A stretch of 64,000 nt of DNA from UBA11574 sp963752565. Lineage in GTDB: Bacteria > Desulfobacterota > Desulfobacteria > Desulfobacterales > UBA11574. Positions 8,952 through 16,882 of this stretch are shown one piece after another (positions within the stretch are counted from its first letter, which is position 1; each line of letters begins with the position of its first letter). Made by a program: the position numbers and the translations under genes. Below the pieces are notes generated by a model that ran no database searches, was not told where the DNA came from, and saw nothing but the letters and a program-made list of their open reading frames with translations. The stretch is from positions 365,441 through 429,440 of the forward strand of contig CAVVZC010000006.1 of the NCBI GenBank assembly GCA_963752565.1. Reading direction: 5' to 3'.

Positions 8952-10271
8952 CTACATCGCCGATTCCGGGTGAAAGACCAGAACATCTTTGAGATCATCT
9001 CCCAGGTATTCTCTTTCGTTTGGGCCGAGAATCCCCAGGGAAAGGCATATCAACGTCCACAAATGAACTGTCTGCCATGCATGATCGCGCTGATCCGATA
9101 AATCATGAATTTGGGCATGACAGTTGTGGCAAGGCGCAATGCAATAATCGGCCTTTGTGGCCAGAATCTGGTCGACTTTAAGCTTGCCGTACGCACGACG
9201 TGCATCTGTATATCCTGATTGTAGAAAACCGCCGCCGCCGCCGCAGCAGTAGTTATTCGATCTGTTGGGAATCATATCAATAAAATTCTCTTCGCCTACG
9301 ACCGATTTGACGATAAACCTCAAATCTTCCGCGATTGGATCGCCATAACTTTTTCGCACGATTTGGCACGGATCCTGAACCGTAAACTTGATTTTCAAAT
9401 CTTTATTCCAGTCTGAATTGACCTTCAGTCTTCCTTCCCGGATCCATTTGGCATAATATTCATAGATGTTCTTAACCTCAAAATTATGGTCAATGTTGAA
9501 TTTTTTCAGTCCGGCCCGGACTGAGAAAGTCACATGACCTCACTCGGTATTGAGAAAAATTTTACACTCCAGGTCATCCGCCTGTTTCGTTGTGATTCGG
9601 GTAATGTGTTCCCAAGCCTCGTCATCCGCCAGAAACATGCAATAGTTTTCTGCGGCCCAGCCTTTATTCCCATACGTCCAATCCGCACCCGCCAGGTGAA
9701 GAATCTTCCATAGAGGAACCAATTCGTCCGGTTCGGTCACCGGTTCTCTGGAATTCTGGTTCAAAAAGAATTCGGCTCCCTGTTTGTCGATGGGCGCCTC
9801 CATATCTTTAAACTCCGGCTGGGCCTCCTGATATTCCTCGAGAACGTCTTCCACCACAAACTTGAAGTCCTCCTCGGACGTTCCCATGGCGCTGCAACTG
9901 TCGTTTCTCAATGCCATGTCACAGGAACCCAGGATACCCTTTGGCCGCTCCTCCCTTGGCCAGGCTGCCCTGGCATTATAGACCAGCTGGGGAATGTCAA
10001 TTTGCATGGGGCAGACATAAATACACCGCTGGCACATGGTACACATCCATACCCAGGGGGTACTTAAAATCTCTTCGTCCATGCCCAAAGCCGCCATCCT
10101 AAGAAACTTTCTAGGATCCATATCTTCCAGGCCGGTGGCCGGGCATCCTGAAGAACAGGCCCCACAGGTTAAACAGAGATTGAGATTTCCACCTTCTGGA
10201 AGAAGCTCTTTTACCTTTTCTAAAAATCCGCTTTTCTTTTTACCTTTGATTATAATGGGTTCTCCTGGCAT
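8952..10271 (-). CDS. HdrC-HdrB fusion, probable selenoprotein (in-frame TGA read as Sec)
   Basis: Two adjacent frames, 10271-9540 and the rest to 8952, are in the same phase and separated only by one TGA codon (9542-9540). Reading it as selenocysteine (residue 244) gives 439 residues. The N-terminus is HdrC-like with two 4Fe-4S motifs (C33-C36-C39-C43 and C77-C80-C83-C87). The C-terminus is one CCG domain: C302, then C342-C343 after 39 residues, then C381-x2-C384. The local context is NTE-Sec-GHVTFS, where related Hdr-type proteins carry Cys in an ECGH motif (family recollection). A hairpin at 9506-9524 has SECIS spacing. The second half has no ribosome-binding site, and its only early start is a GTG six bases past the TGA, so independent translation is unlikely. 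Role: thiol/disulfide or electron-exit subunit of the Hdr complex. Confidence 0.85.
9506..9524 (-). promoter_or_regulatory. putative bacterial SECIS hairpin
   Basis: On the minus strand, TCAGTCCG-GGC-CGGACTGA forms a perfect 8-bp stem. The apical loop is GGC (or GGGCC with a 7-bp stem) and begins with G. It starts 16 nt after the TGA and the loop lies about 23-25 nt after it, inside the window known for bacterial SelB-binding SECIS elements. T-rich sequence before and A-rich sequence after can extend the stem. Confidence 0.75.
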
Positions 10272-10280
10272 CGTTTCATC

Positions 10281-10526
10281 CTATTTTTTCTTTTTAAATT
10301 GAATTCGATAAAAATATTCCCCTTCCTCAACAACATCTAAAAAAATCAACTCATACGCATCATCCGGCAAAACTTTGAATAAGTCGCTGCGAGTATCCAG
10401 ATTACTTCCAAGGAGTTCCAAGACTTCATTCGGTTTCATTTCTCTAAATGTCTGAATTAATTTCAACAGAGACATAGAGGTGATCGATCCTCTAAAATCG
10501 AGGATATGATCCGCTTTTCGCTTCAA
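10281..10526 (-). CDS. TusA/SirA-like small protein lacking the catalytic Cys
   Basis: 81 residues reading like the TusA fold: ILDFRGSITSMSLLKLIQTF, then a helix, EVLELLGSNLDTRSDLFKVL and a final strand YRIQF. The usual CPxP motif after the first strand is replaced (RGSITSMSL), and no Cys remains, so sulfur relay by the standard thiol is excluded. It is the first gene of the operon, 9 bp before the hdrCB fusion and just downstream of the sigma-54 promoter. A role as an assembly or regulatory partner of the Hdr complex is inference. Confidence 0.7.
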   Translation of the reverse strand: MKRKADHILDFRGSITSMSLLKLIQTFREMKPNEVLELLGSNLDTRSDLFKVLPDDAYELIFLDVVEEGEYFYRIQFKKKK

Positions 10527-10570
10527 ACTTTAAATACTCCTTCATTGTTTTCCGGTTTTGTCCATGTTAA

Positions 10571-10586
10571 CGCAAAATGGGTGCCA
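10571..10586 (-). promoter_or_regulatory. sigma-54 (-24/-12) promoter of the hdr-met operon
   Basis: The minus strand reads TGGCACCCATTTTGCG. The -24 hexamer TGGCAC and the -12 TTGC match the RpoN consensus with exact GG-to-GC spacing. It points to the TusA-like gene 45 bp downstream. An inverted repeat (CATGTTAA at 10563-10570, TTAACATG at 10589-10596) brackets it. Confidence 0.8.
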
Positions 10587-10683
10587 CATTAACATGAATT
10601 GATTTTTTTATGATTTTTTCCCCATTATCCCTTTATATGTGCCGGTTTCAGGAAAAATGCATGGGAAAGTCTCTTGTCATCAA

Positions 10684-10733
10684 CCTGTTTAAATGTTAAA
10701 AAGCAAAATTTAACACCTATTAAATTTTAACAG
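10684..10733. promoter_or_regulatory. candidate regulator binding region with repeated TGTTAA half-sites
   Basis: The gap between the divergent regulator and the hdr operon carries ATGTTAAA (10693-10700), TTTAACA (10709-10715) and TTTTAACA (10725-10732). The outer arms CCTGTT and AACAGG also mirror each other. With the two half-sites around the promoter, five copies of the same motif occur in about 170 bp. This is a likely upstream activating sequence for the enhancer-binding protein encoded next to it, and may also autoregulate that gene. Confidence 0.55.
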
Positions 10734-10743
10734 GAGAAATTTA

Positions 10744-12126
10744 ATGGCCGAAGAGGAGCTGGACAGATATTGGAAAACAGTCGTAAACACCATTCAAGAC
10801 GGAATCATGATTGTGGATACACATGGTCATATTATTTCCGTTAATAAAGCCTTTGAATTTATCACCGGCTATTTAAAAGATGACCTTATCGGAAAAACCT
10901 GCGATGTGTTAAACTGTAATTTGTTTGAAGTGGCCCGAAAAAAGAAGGGAGACCATTGGTGTGTATTGTTTGATACCGGAACCATGGATCGGCGAAGGTG
11001 TACGCTGGTAAAAAAAAATGGAACCCTTATTCATGCATTAAAAAATGCCTCTATCCTTCATGACGCCAAAGGAAAGGTGATAGGGGCGGTTGAAACCATC
11101 GCCGATATTACCGAAATTATTGAAAAAGACAACCAGATCGCAGCCTTTCGTCGGGAGCTCAGATCAAAAGACGGTTTTCATGGAATCCTCGGCGTTTCTC
11201 ATCCCATGCGCCAGGTATTCGATTTGATTGAAAATGCCGCTCAATCTGATGCCCCGGTGATTATTTTTGGTGAAAGCGGGACCGGGAAAGAACTGGTTAG
11301 TGGCGCTATTCATGAGATTAGTGAACGCAAGAAAGGACCCCTTGTTAAGGTCAATTGTGCAGCATTGACGGAATCTCTTCTTGAAAGTGAGCTTTTCGGA
11401 CATGTGAAAGGCGCGTTTACAGGTGCTTATCAAAACAGGGAAGGCCGCTTTGAAAAGGCCCATAGGGGAAATATCTTTCTTGATGAAATCGGCGATCTGC
11501 CCCTTTCTACACAGGTAAAACTTTTACGTGTGATTGAAGACAAAATGATAGAACGCGTGGGTGACAGTCAATCCATTCCTGTTGATGTTCGCATTATTTC
11601 AGCAACCAACAGAAATTTGACAAGGCTGGTGGATGAAGGCGTTATCCGTAAAGATTTTTATTTCAGAATTAATGTCATCCCCATTAACCTGCCGCCCTTA
11701 AGAGAAAGATTAGAGGACATTCCCCTTTTAGCAGAATTCTTTTTTCGCAAAAATCAATTAAAAAGTGGTAAAAACATACAGGGCATAAACAATGATACAA
11801 TGGACGCTTTGGTGAGTTACTGGTGGCCCGGCAATGTGAGAGAATTGAAAGGCGCTTTTGAATATGCTTTTGTCACCTGTCAGGAAACAATGATCAAACC
11901 ACACCACTTGCCATTAAACATCATTAACAAGAAAAAATCACTAAAAGTTAGCCAGCAACCTTCTCTTAATAGGGAAGAAATAAAGAAAATAGAACTTATA
12001 GAAACTCTAAAAAAAACAAATGGAAATCAGTCAGAGGCTGCCAGAGTTCTTGGAGTGACACGGGTGACCATCTGGAACAGGATGAAGCGATTCGGTATAT
12101 ACCCTTATCAAAAAAATCGGATATAA
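10744..12126 (+). CDS. sigma-54-dependent PAS-AAA-Fis transcriptional activator
   Basis: 460 residues: an N-terminal PAS domain (about 10-120, TIQDGIMIVDTHGHIISVN), a central AAA+ domain with Walker A GESGTGKE, the sigma-54-contact loop GAFTGA, and Walker B in IFLDEIGDLP. The C-terminal Fis-type HTH reads GNQSEAARVLGVTRVTIWNR. The ATG at 10744 follows CAGGAG. It is divergent from the hdr-met operon, whose promoter is of the -24/-12 type, so control of that operon is likely. The PAS domain would sense a small ligand or redox state. Confidence 0.95.
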   Translation: MAEEELDRYWKTVVNTIQDGIMIVDTHGHIISVNKAFEFITGYLKDDLIGKTCDVLNCNLFEVARKKKGDHWCVLFDTGTMDRRRCTLVKKNGTLIHALKNASILHDAKGKVIGAVETIADITEIIEKDNQIAAFRRELRSKDGFHGILGVSHPMRQVFDLIENAAQSDAPVIIFGESGTGKELVSGAIHEISERKKGPLVKVNCAALTESLLESELFGHVKGAFTGAYQNREGRFEKAHRGNIFLDEIGDLPLSTQVKLLRVIEDKMIERVGDSQSIPVDVRIISATNRNLTRLVDEGVIRKDFYFRINVIPINLPPLRERLEDIPLLAEFFFRKNQLKSGKNIQGINNDTMDALVSYWWPGNVRELKGAFEYAFVTCQETMIKPHHLPLNIINKKKSLKVSQQPSLNREEIKKIELIETLKKTNGNQSEAARVLGVTRVTIWNRMKRFGIYPYQKNRI

Positions 12127-12230
12127 TAATTCCTCAGCTCATAATCGAAAACATATACAACCCCAAAAATGCATCAACAAAACACATACAAAGTGAATCA
12201 GATTTATAAAACGCACATCAAAATGGCGAA

Positions 12231-12704
12231 ATGATGATTGAAATTAAAATCCCGGGGCATAAAATACTGGAACTTGAACATCTTGTCCTGGATTACAACG
12301 GCACCATCGCATTTGACGGTGCTTTGATTGACGGTGTCAAGGAGCGATTGGCCGAACTTTCACAAATGTTAACCGTCCATGTTATAACCGCCGATACATT
12401 CGGCAGTGTCAAAAAAGCGATAGAGGGTATCGATTGCAAACTGGCCCTCATACCTTTGGACCATCAGGATGTGGCTAAGCTGGAATATGTGAATAACCTT
12501 GGACGTGAACAAACCGTGGGCTTGGGCAATGGCAAAAACGACCGTTTGATGCTCAAAGCGTCGACCCTGAGTATTGCGGTTATTCAAGGAGAAGGGGCCG
12601 CTTTTGAAACCTTGGCTTCGGCGGATGTCGTGTGTACGGATATTCAATCCGCTCTGTCACTCTTAAGCAATCCTTTGAGACTGATTGCCACATTAAGATC
12701 CTAA
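12231..12704 (+). CDS. HAD-family protein similar to soluble P-type ATPase domain
   Basis: 157 residues resembling the phosphorylation/nucleotide half of P-type ATPases as free-standing proteins. HAD motif I is DYNGTIAFDG (Asp nucleophile; Asn replaces the usual second Asp), motif II is the Thr in VITADTFGS, and GLGNGKNDRLMLKAS matches the GDGxND-like motif. There are no membrane segments. Such proteins are phosphatases or metal-linked regulators, and the substrate cannot be told. A MITE-like repeat begins four bases after its stop. Confidence 0.8.
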   Translation: MMIEIKIPGHKILELEHLVLDYNGTIAFDGALIDGVKERLAELSQMLTVHVITADTFGSVKKAIEGIDCKLALIPLDHQDVAKLEYVNNLGREQTVGLGNGKNDRLMLKASTLSIAVIQGEGAAFETLASADVVCTDIQSALSLLSNPLRLIATLRS

Positions 12705-12707
12705 CTT

Positions 12708-12901
12708 GTGTCCATCCATAAATGGCCCTTTTTGCCCTGCTCGGCGTTCTCCGCGGGTTTCCGGCTGCGGCGTACAGTCGTACGCTTTCCTGTCCCGCTT
12801 TGCGGGGACCGCAAACCCTTGTGCGGCCTTGATCAGAACAAAAATTGCTCATTTCTGAATTGGACACTTAATTGGATCCATTACACTTCGTGGATGGACA
12901 C
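12708..12901. mobile_element. MITE-like repeat element, copy 1
   Basis: A 194-bp noncoding element bounded by perfect 11-bp inverted ends (GTGTCCATCCA at 12708-12718, TGGATGGACAC at 12891-12901). Its left arm (CCATCCATAAATGG, then TTTTTGCCC) and an inner right arm (reverse complement GTGTCCAATTCAGAAATGAG, then TTTTTGTTC) recur in opposite orientation at 31441-31603. It contains further small hairpins and no gene. Confidence 0.65.
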
Positions 12902-12924
12902 TAACTAAACACTTTTGGAAATTA

Positions 12925-13923
12925 ATGATGGGCGATTTTACAATTCGTAAACTTTTTTCCGGCGGGTTGATCGCCAACTATTTTTGCACATCCCGGTGCA
13001 GGCACTGCCTGTATAATTGCAGCCCGAACCGGAAAAAAGAATATATTGATTCTGAAACTGCTGAAAAATGTTTTATCCGGGTTTTGGAACTGGGTTGCCG
13101 GTCCGTGCACATCGGCGGTGGTGAACCCATGCTTCGGCCGGAAAAGCTGGAAAACATTTTAAAAGTTGCAAATAGGGTCGGAATGGGAATCGATTATGTG
13201 GAGACCAATTCTTCTTGGTTTAAAGATACCGAATCCGCAAGCCATATCCTTGAACGGCTCCGTTCCAAGGGACTCGGCACCTTGCTGATATCCATCAGTC
13301 CGTTTCATAATGAATTTATTCCGTTTTCAAAAGTCAAAGGCGTGATCGATGCCGGAAGAAAGGTGGGAATCGGATTGTTTCCCTGGATCAACGATTTTTA
13401 CAAGGATCTTTCGGCCTTTGAACCGAACACCACCCATACATTTGAAGAATTTTCCAATAAATTCGGAAAGGATTATTTGGTCAATACCCTTGGTCGGTAC
13501 TGGGTGCATATGGGTGGGCGAGCCCTGGAGACTTTCAGAACCGAGTTCCCCGGGAGTTCTGCACAAAAAATTCTGGCGGAGAACCCTGGAAGTTGTAGAA
13601 ATCAGCTTTCCGAAACCAGCCATTTCCATGTAGATCTTTTCGGCAACTACATCCCTGGACTCTGTTCGGGAATCGGCGTTGCAATAGAAGATTTAGGAAA
13701 ACCGTTTTCCAGGGAAAAATATCCGATTCTAATCATACTGGCGGAATCCGGAATCAGAGGATTACATGATATGGCTTATGCTAATTATGGTTTCAGTTCG
13801 AAAAGAGATGCCTATCTGAACAAATGCGATCTGTGTACGGATATTCGAAAGTTTTTGACTATCAACGATAAAGGCGCGTTTAAGGAACTCGCTCCAGCAG
13901 AATTTTATGAAGAAATGTCATAA
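12925..13923 (+). CDS. radical SAM protein
   Basis: 332 residues with the radical SAM motif C21-x3-C25-x2-C28 (CTSRCRHC) and the SAM-binding IGGGEPMLRPE. A Cys-rich C-terminus (PGLCSG, NKCDLCTDIRKF) could hold an auxiliary cluster, as in SPASM-type enzymes. The substrate is unknown and there is no peptide precursor gene beside it. The neighbour at 13933-14451 on the other strand is an IscU-like scaffold, so a metal-cluster or maturation role is possible but unproven. Confidence 0.88.
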   Translation: MMGDFTIRKLFSGGLIANYFCTSRCRHCLYNCSPNRKKEYIDSETAEKCFIRVLELGCRSVHIGGGEPMLRPEKLENILKVANRVGMGIDYVETNSSWFKDTESASHILERLRSKGLGTLLISISPFHNEFIPFSKVKGVIDAGRKVGIGLFPWINDFYKDLSAFEPNTTHTFEEFSNKFGKDYLVNTLGRYWVHMGGRALETFRTEFPGSSAQKILAENPGSCRNQLSETSHFHVDLFGNYIPGLCSGIGVAIEDLGKPFSREKYPILIILAESGIRGLHDMAYANYGFSSKRDAYLNKCDLCTDIRKFLTINDKGAFKELAPAEFYEEMS

Positions 13924-13932
13924 AAAAACGAA

Positions 13933-14451
13933 TCATTTTTTGCAGCAATCTTGCGGAGCAGAGCAGGTCGACGGGCATTTCACATCCTTTAATAAATCAC
14001 TGTGCCCATTTTTATATTCATCAATGGCCTTGTGAAGCGCTTTAACGGCAAGCTGTATGCAGTGGTGTTTTTTTACCGGAATATCAACAAGTTGGTTGAA
14101 CACATCTCCGTCATTCAACTTTCTGGCCTGTTCAATACTTTTACCTTTAACCAGGTCCACAGCGGCCATTGAAGCAGAAATCGCACCCGGGCAGCCGAGC
14201 ACCTGGTATCTGATATCCGTGATTGTATTATCATCGATTTTGAGAAAGATTTTCATGGTGTCCCCGCAGGATCCCAGCATATCGGATACCTGATCGGCAT
14301 CCGGCAGACTTCCCATATACGGCTGATCAATAAAATATCGAACGGCCTTTTCCGAGTACCCGCAATCCAAAAGCATCTGTTGTTGATCTCCGGAATCGGA
14401 TTGGAAAATAATTTTGGTTTGATCTTTCCCCACATTTTTTGATGAATGCAT
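13933..14451 (-). CDS. IscU/NifU-like iron-sulfur scaffold protein
   Basis: 172 residues. The core matches IscU-type scaffolds: SCGDTMKIFLKIDDNTI, GCPGAISASMAA and the C-terminal Cys in KKHHCIQLAVKAL, giving the usual three Cys ligands. A Cys-rich tail (CPSTCSAPQDCCKK) is extra. Two related proteins occur at 23870 and 24340, so the window has three diverged scaffolds and no cysteine desulfurase. It probably holds an Fe-S or mixed-metal cluster for transfer. Confidence 0.85.
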   Translation of the reverse strand: MHSSKNVGKDQTKIIFQSDSGDQQQMLLDCGYSEKAVRYFIDQPYMGSLPDADQVSDMLGSCGDTMKIFLKIDDNTITDIRYQVLGCPGAISASMAAVDLVKGKSIEQARKLNDGDVFNQLVDIPVKKHHCIQLAVKALHKAIDEYKNGHSDLLKDVKCPSTCSAPQDCCKK

Positions 14452-14680
14452 GGTACGACTCCTTGCTACGATTATCCGTATGATAAATTTTCAAAAAAAG
14501 AATAAGTCTATTAATCATCTGTGTCAAGTCTATGTTTCGATTTCTTTAACCAATTGATTATATAAAAGATAATATTCTCATTTTAAACAATTGTAAAGGA
14601 TCTTGTTACGAAAGCAAAAAAATATTATGACATTCAAAATAATTTGGGGATCATCTCCAATTGAGCAGATGTGACCCCAA

Positions 14681-14968
14681 AGGGTTCAAGAGAGCAAGGA
14701 TTCAAGGATTCGAGTGATCCTCCACAAAACAGGCGGACAAGAATGCTAAAGAATTACAACGAATTGAAAGCCTGGCAAAAGTCTTATAGACTCTGTTTGC
14801 GAAATAAAGACCCAAGTCATGCTTTCAGGTGAATTAAATTATACAAACAGAGAATATTTAAAGGCTCTAAAGGATGATATAGATGAAGTTGAAAAGATGC
14901 TCAAAGAACTTGTAAAATCGTTGGAAAACAAAGCCTTGGACCCTTGACCCCTGGAATCCTTGAACCCT
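14681..14968. repeat. 10-bp inverted repeat flanking the S23 pseudogene
   Basis: AGGGTTCAAG at 14681-14690 pairs with CTTGAACCCT at 14959-14968. Further repeats of GGATTCAAGG and GGAATCCTTG lie just inside. The S23-type remnant lies between the arms, so the unit looks like a small mobile or formerly mobile cassette. Confidence 0.5.
14743..14947 (+). pseudogene. S23/four-helix-bundle protein remnant with internal deletion
   Basis: The start MLKNYNELKAWQKSYRLCL matches the N-terminus of S23-type four-helix-bundle proteins. After 22 codons the frame changes, and the typical C-terminus follows (TQVMLSGELNYTNREYLKAL, then VEKMLKELVKSLENK). About 60 central residues, including the SIPxNIAEG core, are missing. 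Bounds are the ATG at 14743 and the TGA at 14945-14947. Confidence 0.7.
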
Positions 14969-15055
14969 CTTCTCCAACTAAGTTGCAGAAGAACCATATT
15001 TTCAAAATTAAAAACACACACAAGTGTTCACGCGGTGCACTTGCAAGGCACACAG

Positions 15056-15535
15056 ATGTATTACTTATATATTATGACAGTACTGGCACTTTTAATTTCA
15101 ATTTTTAAAAGTGTGGAAAAGACCGCTAAATCAGCCAAGATCGCACTGAATAAGTTTGTTAAGATCTTACCCGCCTTTTTGAGTATGCTGATACTTGTTT
15201 CAATTATACTTTATCTTATCCCCGATAACGTCATCTTAAAATATCTTGGAAATCACAATAAGTTTATTGGCATTATGCTAGGCTCGTTTTTCGGCTCCAT
15301 CACCTTGATGCCGGGATTTATCGCCTATCCGCTGTGCGGTATTTTATTAAAAAAAGGCGTAACATATATGGTATTATCCGCTTTTTCCACCACATTAATG
15401 ATGGTGGGGATCCTGACCTATCCCATCGAAAAAGCGTATTTCGGTACAAAGGTCACTATCATTAGAAATTTAATCAGCTTTTTAATAGCGATTATTGTGG
15501 CATTGATAACCGGCATTTTCTTCGGAGAATTTTAG
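15056..15535 (+). CDS. membrane permease half, DUF318/YraQ-like (N-terminal half)
   Basis: 159 residues from the ATG at 15056. An upstream in-frame ATG at 14960 would run into the S23 repeat and adds a non-membrane stretch, so it is not used. Four to five transmembrane helices are visible; the motif MPGFIAYPLCGILLKKG resembles the pore motif of the COG0701 predicted permeases. It is followed three bases later by the matching second half, so the transporter is encoded as two genes. The substrate is unknown; some relatives export organoarsenicals. Confidence 0.75.
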   Translation: MYYLYIMTVLALLISIFKSVEKTAKSAKIALNKFVKILPAFLSMLILVSIILYLIPDNVILKYLGNHNKFIGIMLGSFFGSITLMPGFIAYPLCGILLKKGVTYMVLSAFSTTLMMVGILTYPIEKAYFGTKVTIIRNLISFLIAIIVALITGIFFGEF

Positions 15536-15537
15536 TC

Positions 15538-16062
15538 ATGAGTTTTAACCGTGGAATTAAAATAATAAGTGTTTTCGCATATGCTTGTTTTGTGGCTGCA
15601 TCTTTTGTGATGTGTTTTAACCCCGGAAAACAGATCGGAATAAATTTTTATCATTTTTCCATAGCAATGCTGAAAATACTGCCCTGTGCTTTTATTTTAA
15701 TCGGATTATTTGAAGTGTGGATTAAAAGAAAAACCGTTGAAACTCATCTCGGTGAAGAATCCGGCATTCGCGGGTATCTATGGGCGGTGTTACTTGCCGG
15801 TACTTCGGTGGGCGGACTGTATGTTGCTTTCCCTATCGCGTATTCTCTACATACCAAGGGCGCTAAATTAAGCATTATCTTTACTTACATCAGCGCTTCG
15901 GCAATTTGCAGGGTGCCCATGACCATATTTGAAGCCTCTTTTATGGGAATGAAATTTTCAATCATACGGCTGCTGGTCTCGGTACCTCTGGTCATAGTCG
16001 GTTCGATGTGGCTTGGAAACTATTTGACAACTCGAAAATATAAGATATTACCGGGTAAATAA
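15538..16062 (+). CDS. membrane permease half, DUF318/YraQ-like (C-terminal half)
   Basis: 174 residues with about four to five membrane helices and the second repeat of the permease fold (VAFPIAYSLHTKGAKLSIIF, then a helix with CRVPMTIFEASF). It begins two bases after the stop of the preceding gene, so both are translated together and probably assemble as a heteromer. In the common single-gene form these two halves are fused. Confidence 0.75.
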   Translation: MSFNRGIKIISVFAYACFVAASFVMCFNPGKQIGINFYHFSIAMLKILPCAFILIGLFEVWIKRKTVETHLGEESGIRGYLWAVLLAGTSVGGLYVAFPIAYSLHTKGAKLSIIFTYISASAICRVPMTIFEASFMGMKFSIIRLLVSVPLVIVGSMWLGNYLTTRKYKILPGK

Positions 16063-16290
16063 AACTCAGGGGCTTCGCCCAATTGGAATAACGGAATGAT
16101 GGAGTAATGGAATGATGGATTTAAAGGATTTAAAGGATTTTTGGGCCATTTAAATAGTTTATCTCCGCCTTTATTTCCAATATTACAACATTCCATTCTT
16201 CCATATCGTGGCATGAATAAATCGACAAGGATAAACTATTGATCTCGGTAAGTTGTAAAATTTTCGAGACATATAATTAAGGAGAAACTT
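16063..16290. other. intergenic stretch with short direct and inverted repeats
   Basis: Contains GGAATGATGG twice (around 16091 and 16109), tandem TTTAAAGGATTTAAAGG, and CCATTCTTCCAT on the far side that mirrors the first motif. A ribosome-binding site AAGGAG precedes the next gene. No gene seen. Confidence 0.5.
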
Positions 16291-16698
16291 ATGATTAAAC
16301 TATTGCTGATAACACCTGACAAAGAGCCGTTTTCAGAATTTACTTCGGCTCTGACACCAAATGACGATGTTGAACTGACCTGGGCTTCAACCGGCAATGA
16401 GGCTTTGATCCTCTTATCAGAAAATCCTGTTGATCTTGTCATCGTCAATGAAAACATTGGCGATATGACAGGAATCGAATTTATGAAAAAACTGCTCCCG
16501 ATTAATCCGATGATCAATTGTGCTGCGGTCAGCCCGCTGCCTCACGAAGAATTTCATGAGGTCAGTGAAGGGCTTGGCGTGCTGGTTCAATTACCTGTGG
16601 ATCCGGGAGAATTTGAAGCTGAGGATCTGCTAAAACGATTAAAAAAGCTGAAAGATCTTACAGCAGGCGTTAATATCGGCGTGAATACGAACCATTAG
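16291..16698 (+). CDS. degenerate receiver-domain protein
   Basis: 135 residues with a receiver-like fold (IKLLLITPDKEPFSEFTSAL, then VDLVIVNENIGDMTGIEFMK). The usual phosphoacceptor Asp in the DxxxPxxxG position is Asn (VNENIGDMTG), and the N-terminal acidic pair is reduced to PDKE, so it should not be phosphorylated in the normal way. It may act as a constitutive or ligand-binding pseudo-receiver. No kinase lies next to it. Confidence 0.75.
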   Translation: MIKLLLITPDKEPFSEFTSALTPNDDVELTWASTGNEALILLSENPVDLVIVNENIGDMTGIEFMKKLLPINPMINCAAVSPLPHEEFHEVSEGLGVLVQLPVDPGEFEAEDLLKRLKKLKDLTAGVNIGVNTNH

Positions 16699-16882
16699 GC
16701 GCTTTAATTAATCCGACAATTAAATATATAAACAACGTTTTTCATCATGTTGTTCTCTCAAAACCGGAATTCCATTAAATACAACGTATTGTGGATTCCG
16801 ACTCTCTGTTTCGCTACGGCCGGAATGACATTTTTTTATTGCCGGTTTACTCAAAAGGGAAATCTTTTTGCGCAAAATTTTT

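Noticed and set aside
9540..9542. TGA as a normal stop, giving separate hdrC and hdrB genes
   Set aside because: The second half has no ribosome-binding site, its only early start is a GTG six bases later in the same frame, and the HdrB part would lack residues before its CCG motif. The hairpin and Cys-like context favour read-through as Sec. I keep this as the main alternative.
14960..15055. Longer N-terminus for the first permease half
   Set aside because: The added 32 residues are not hydrophobic and run into the S23 repeat; the ATG at 15056 starts directly before a membrane helix.
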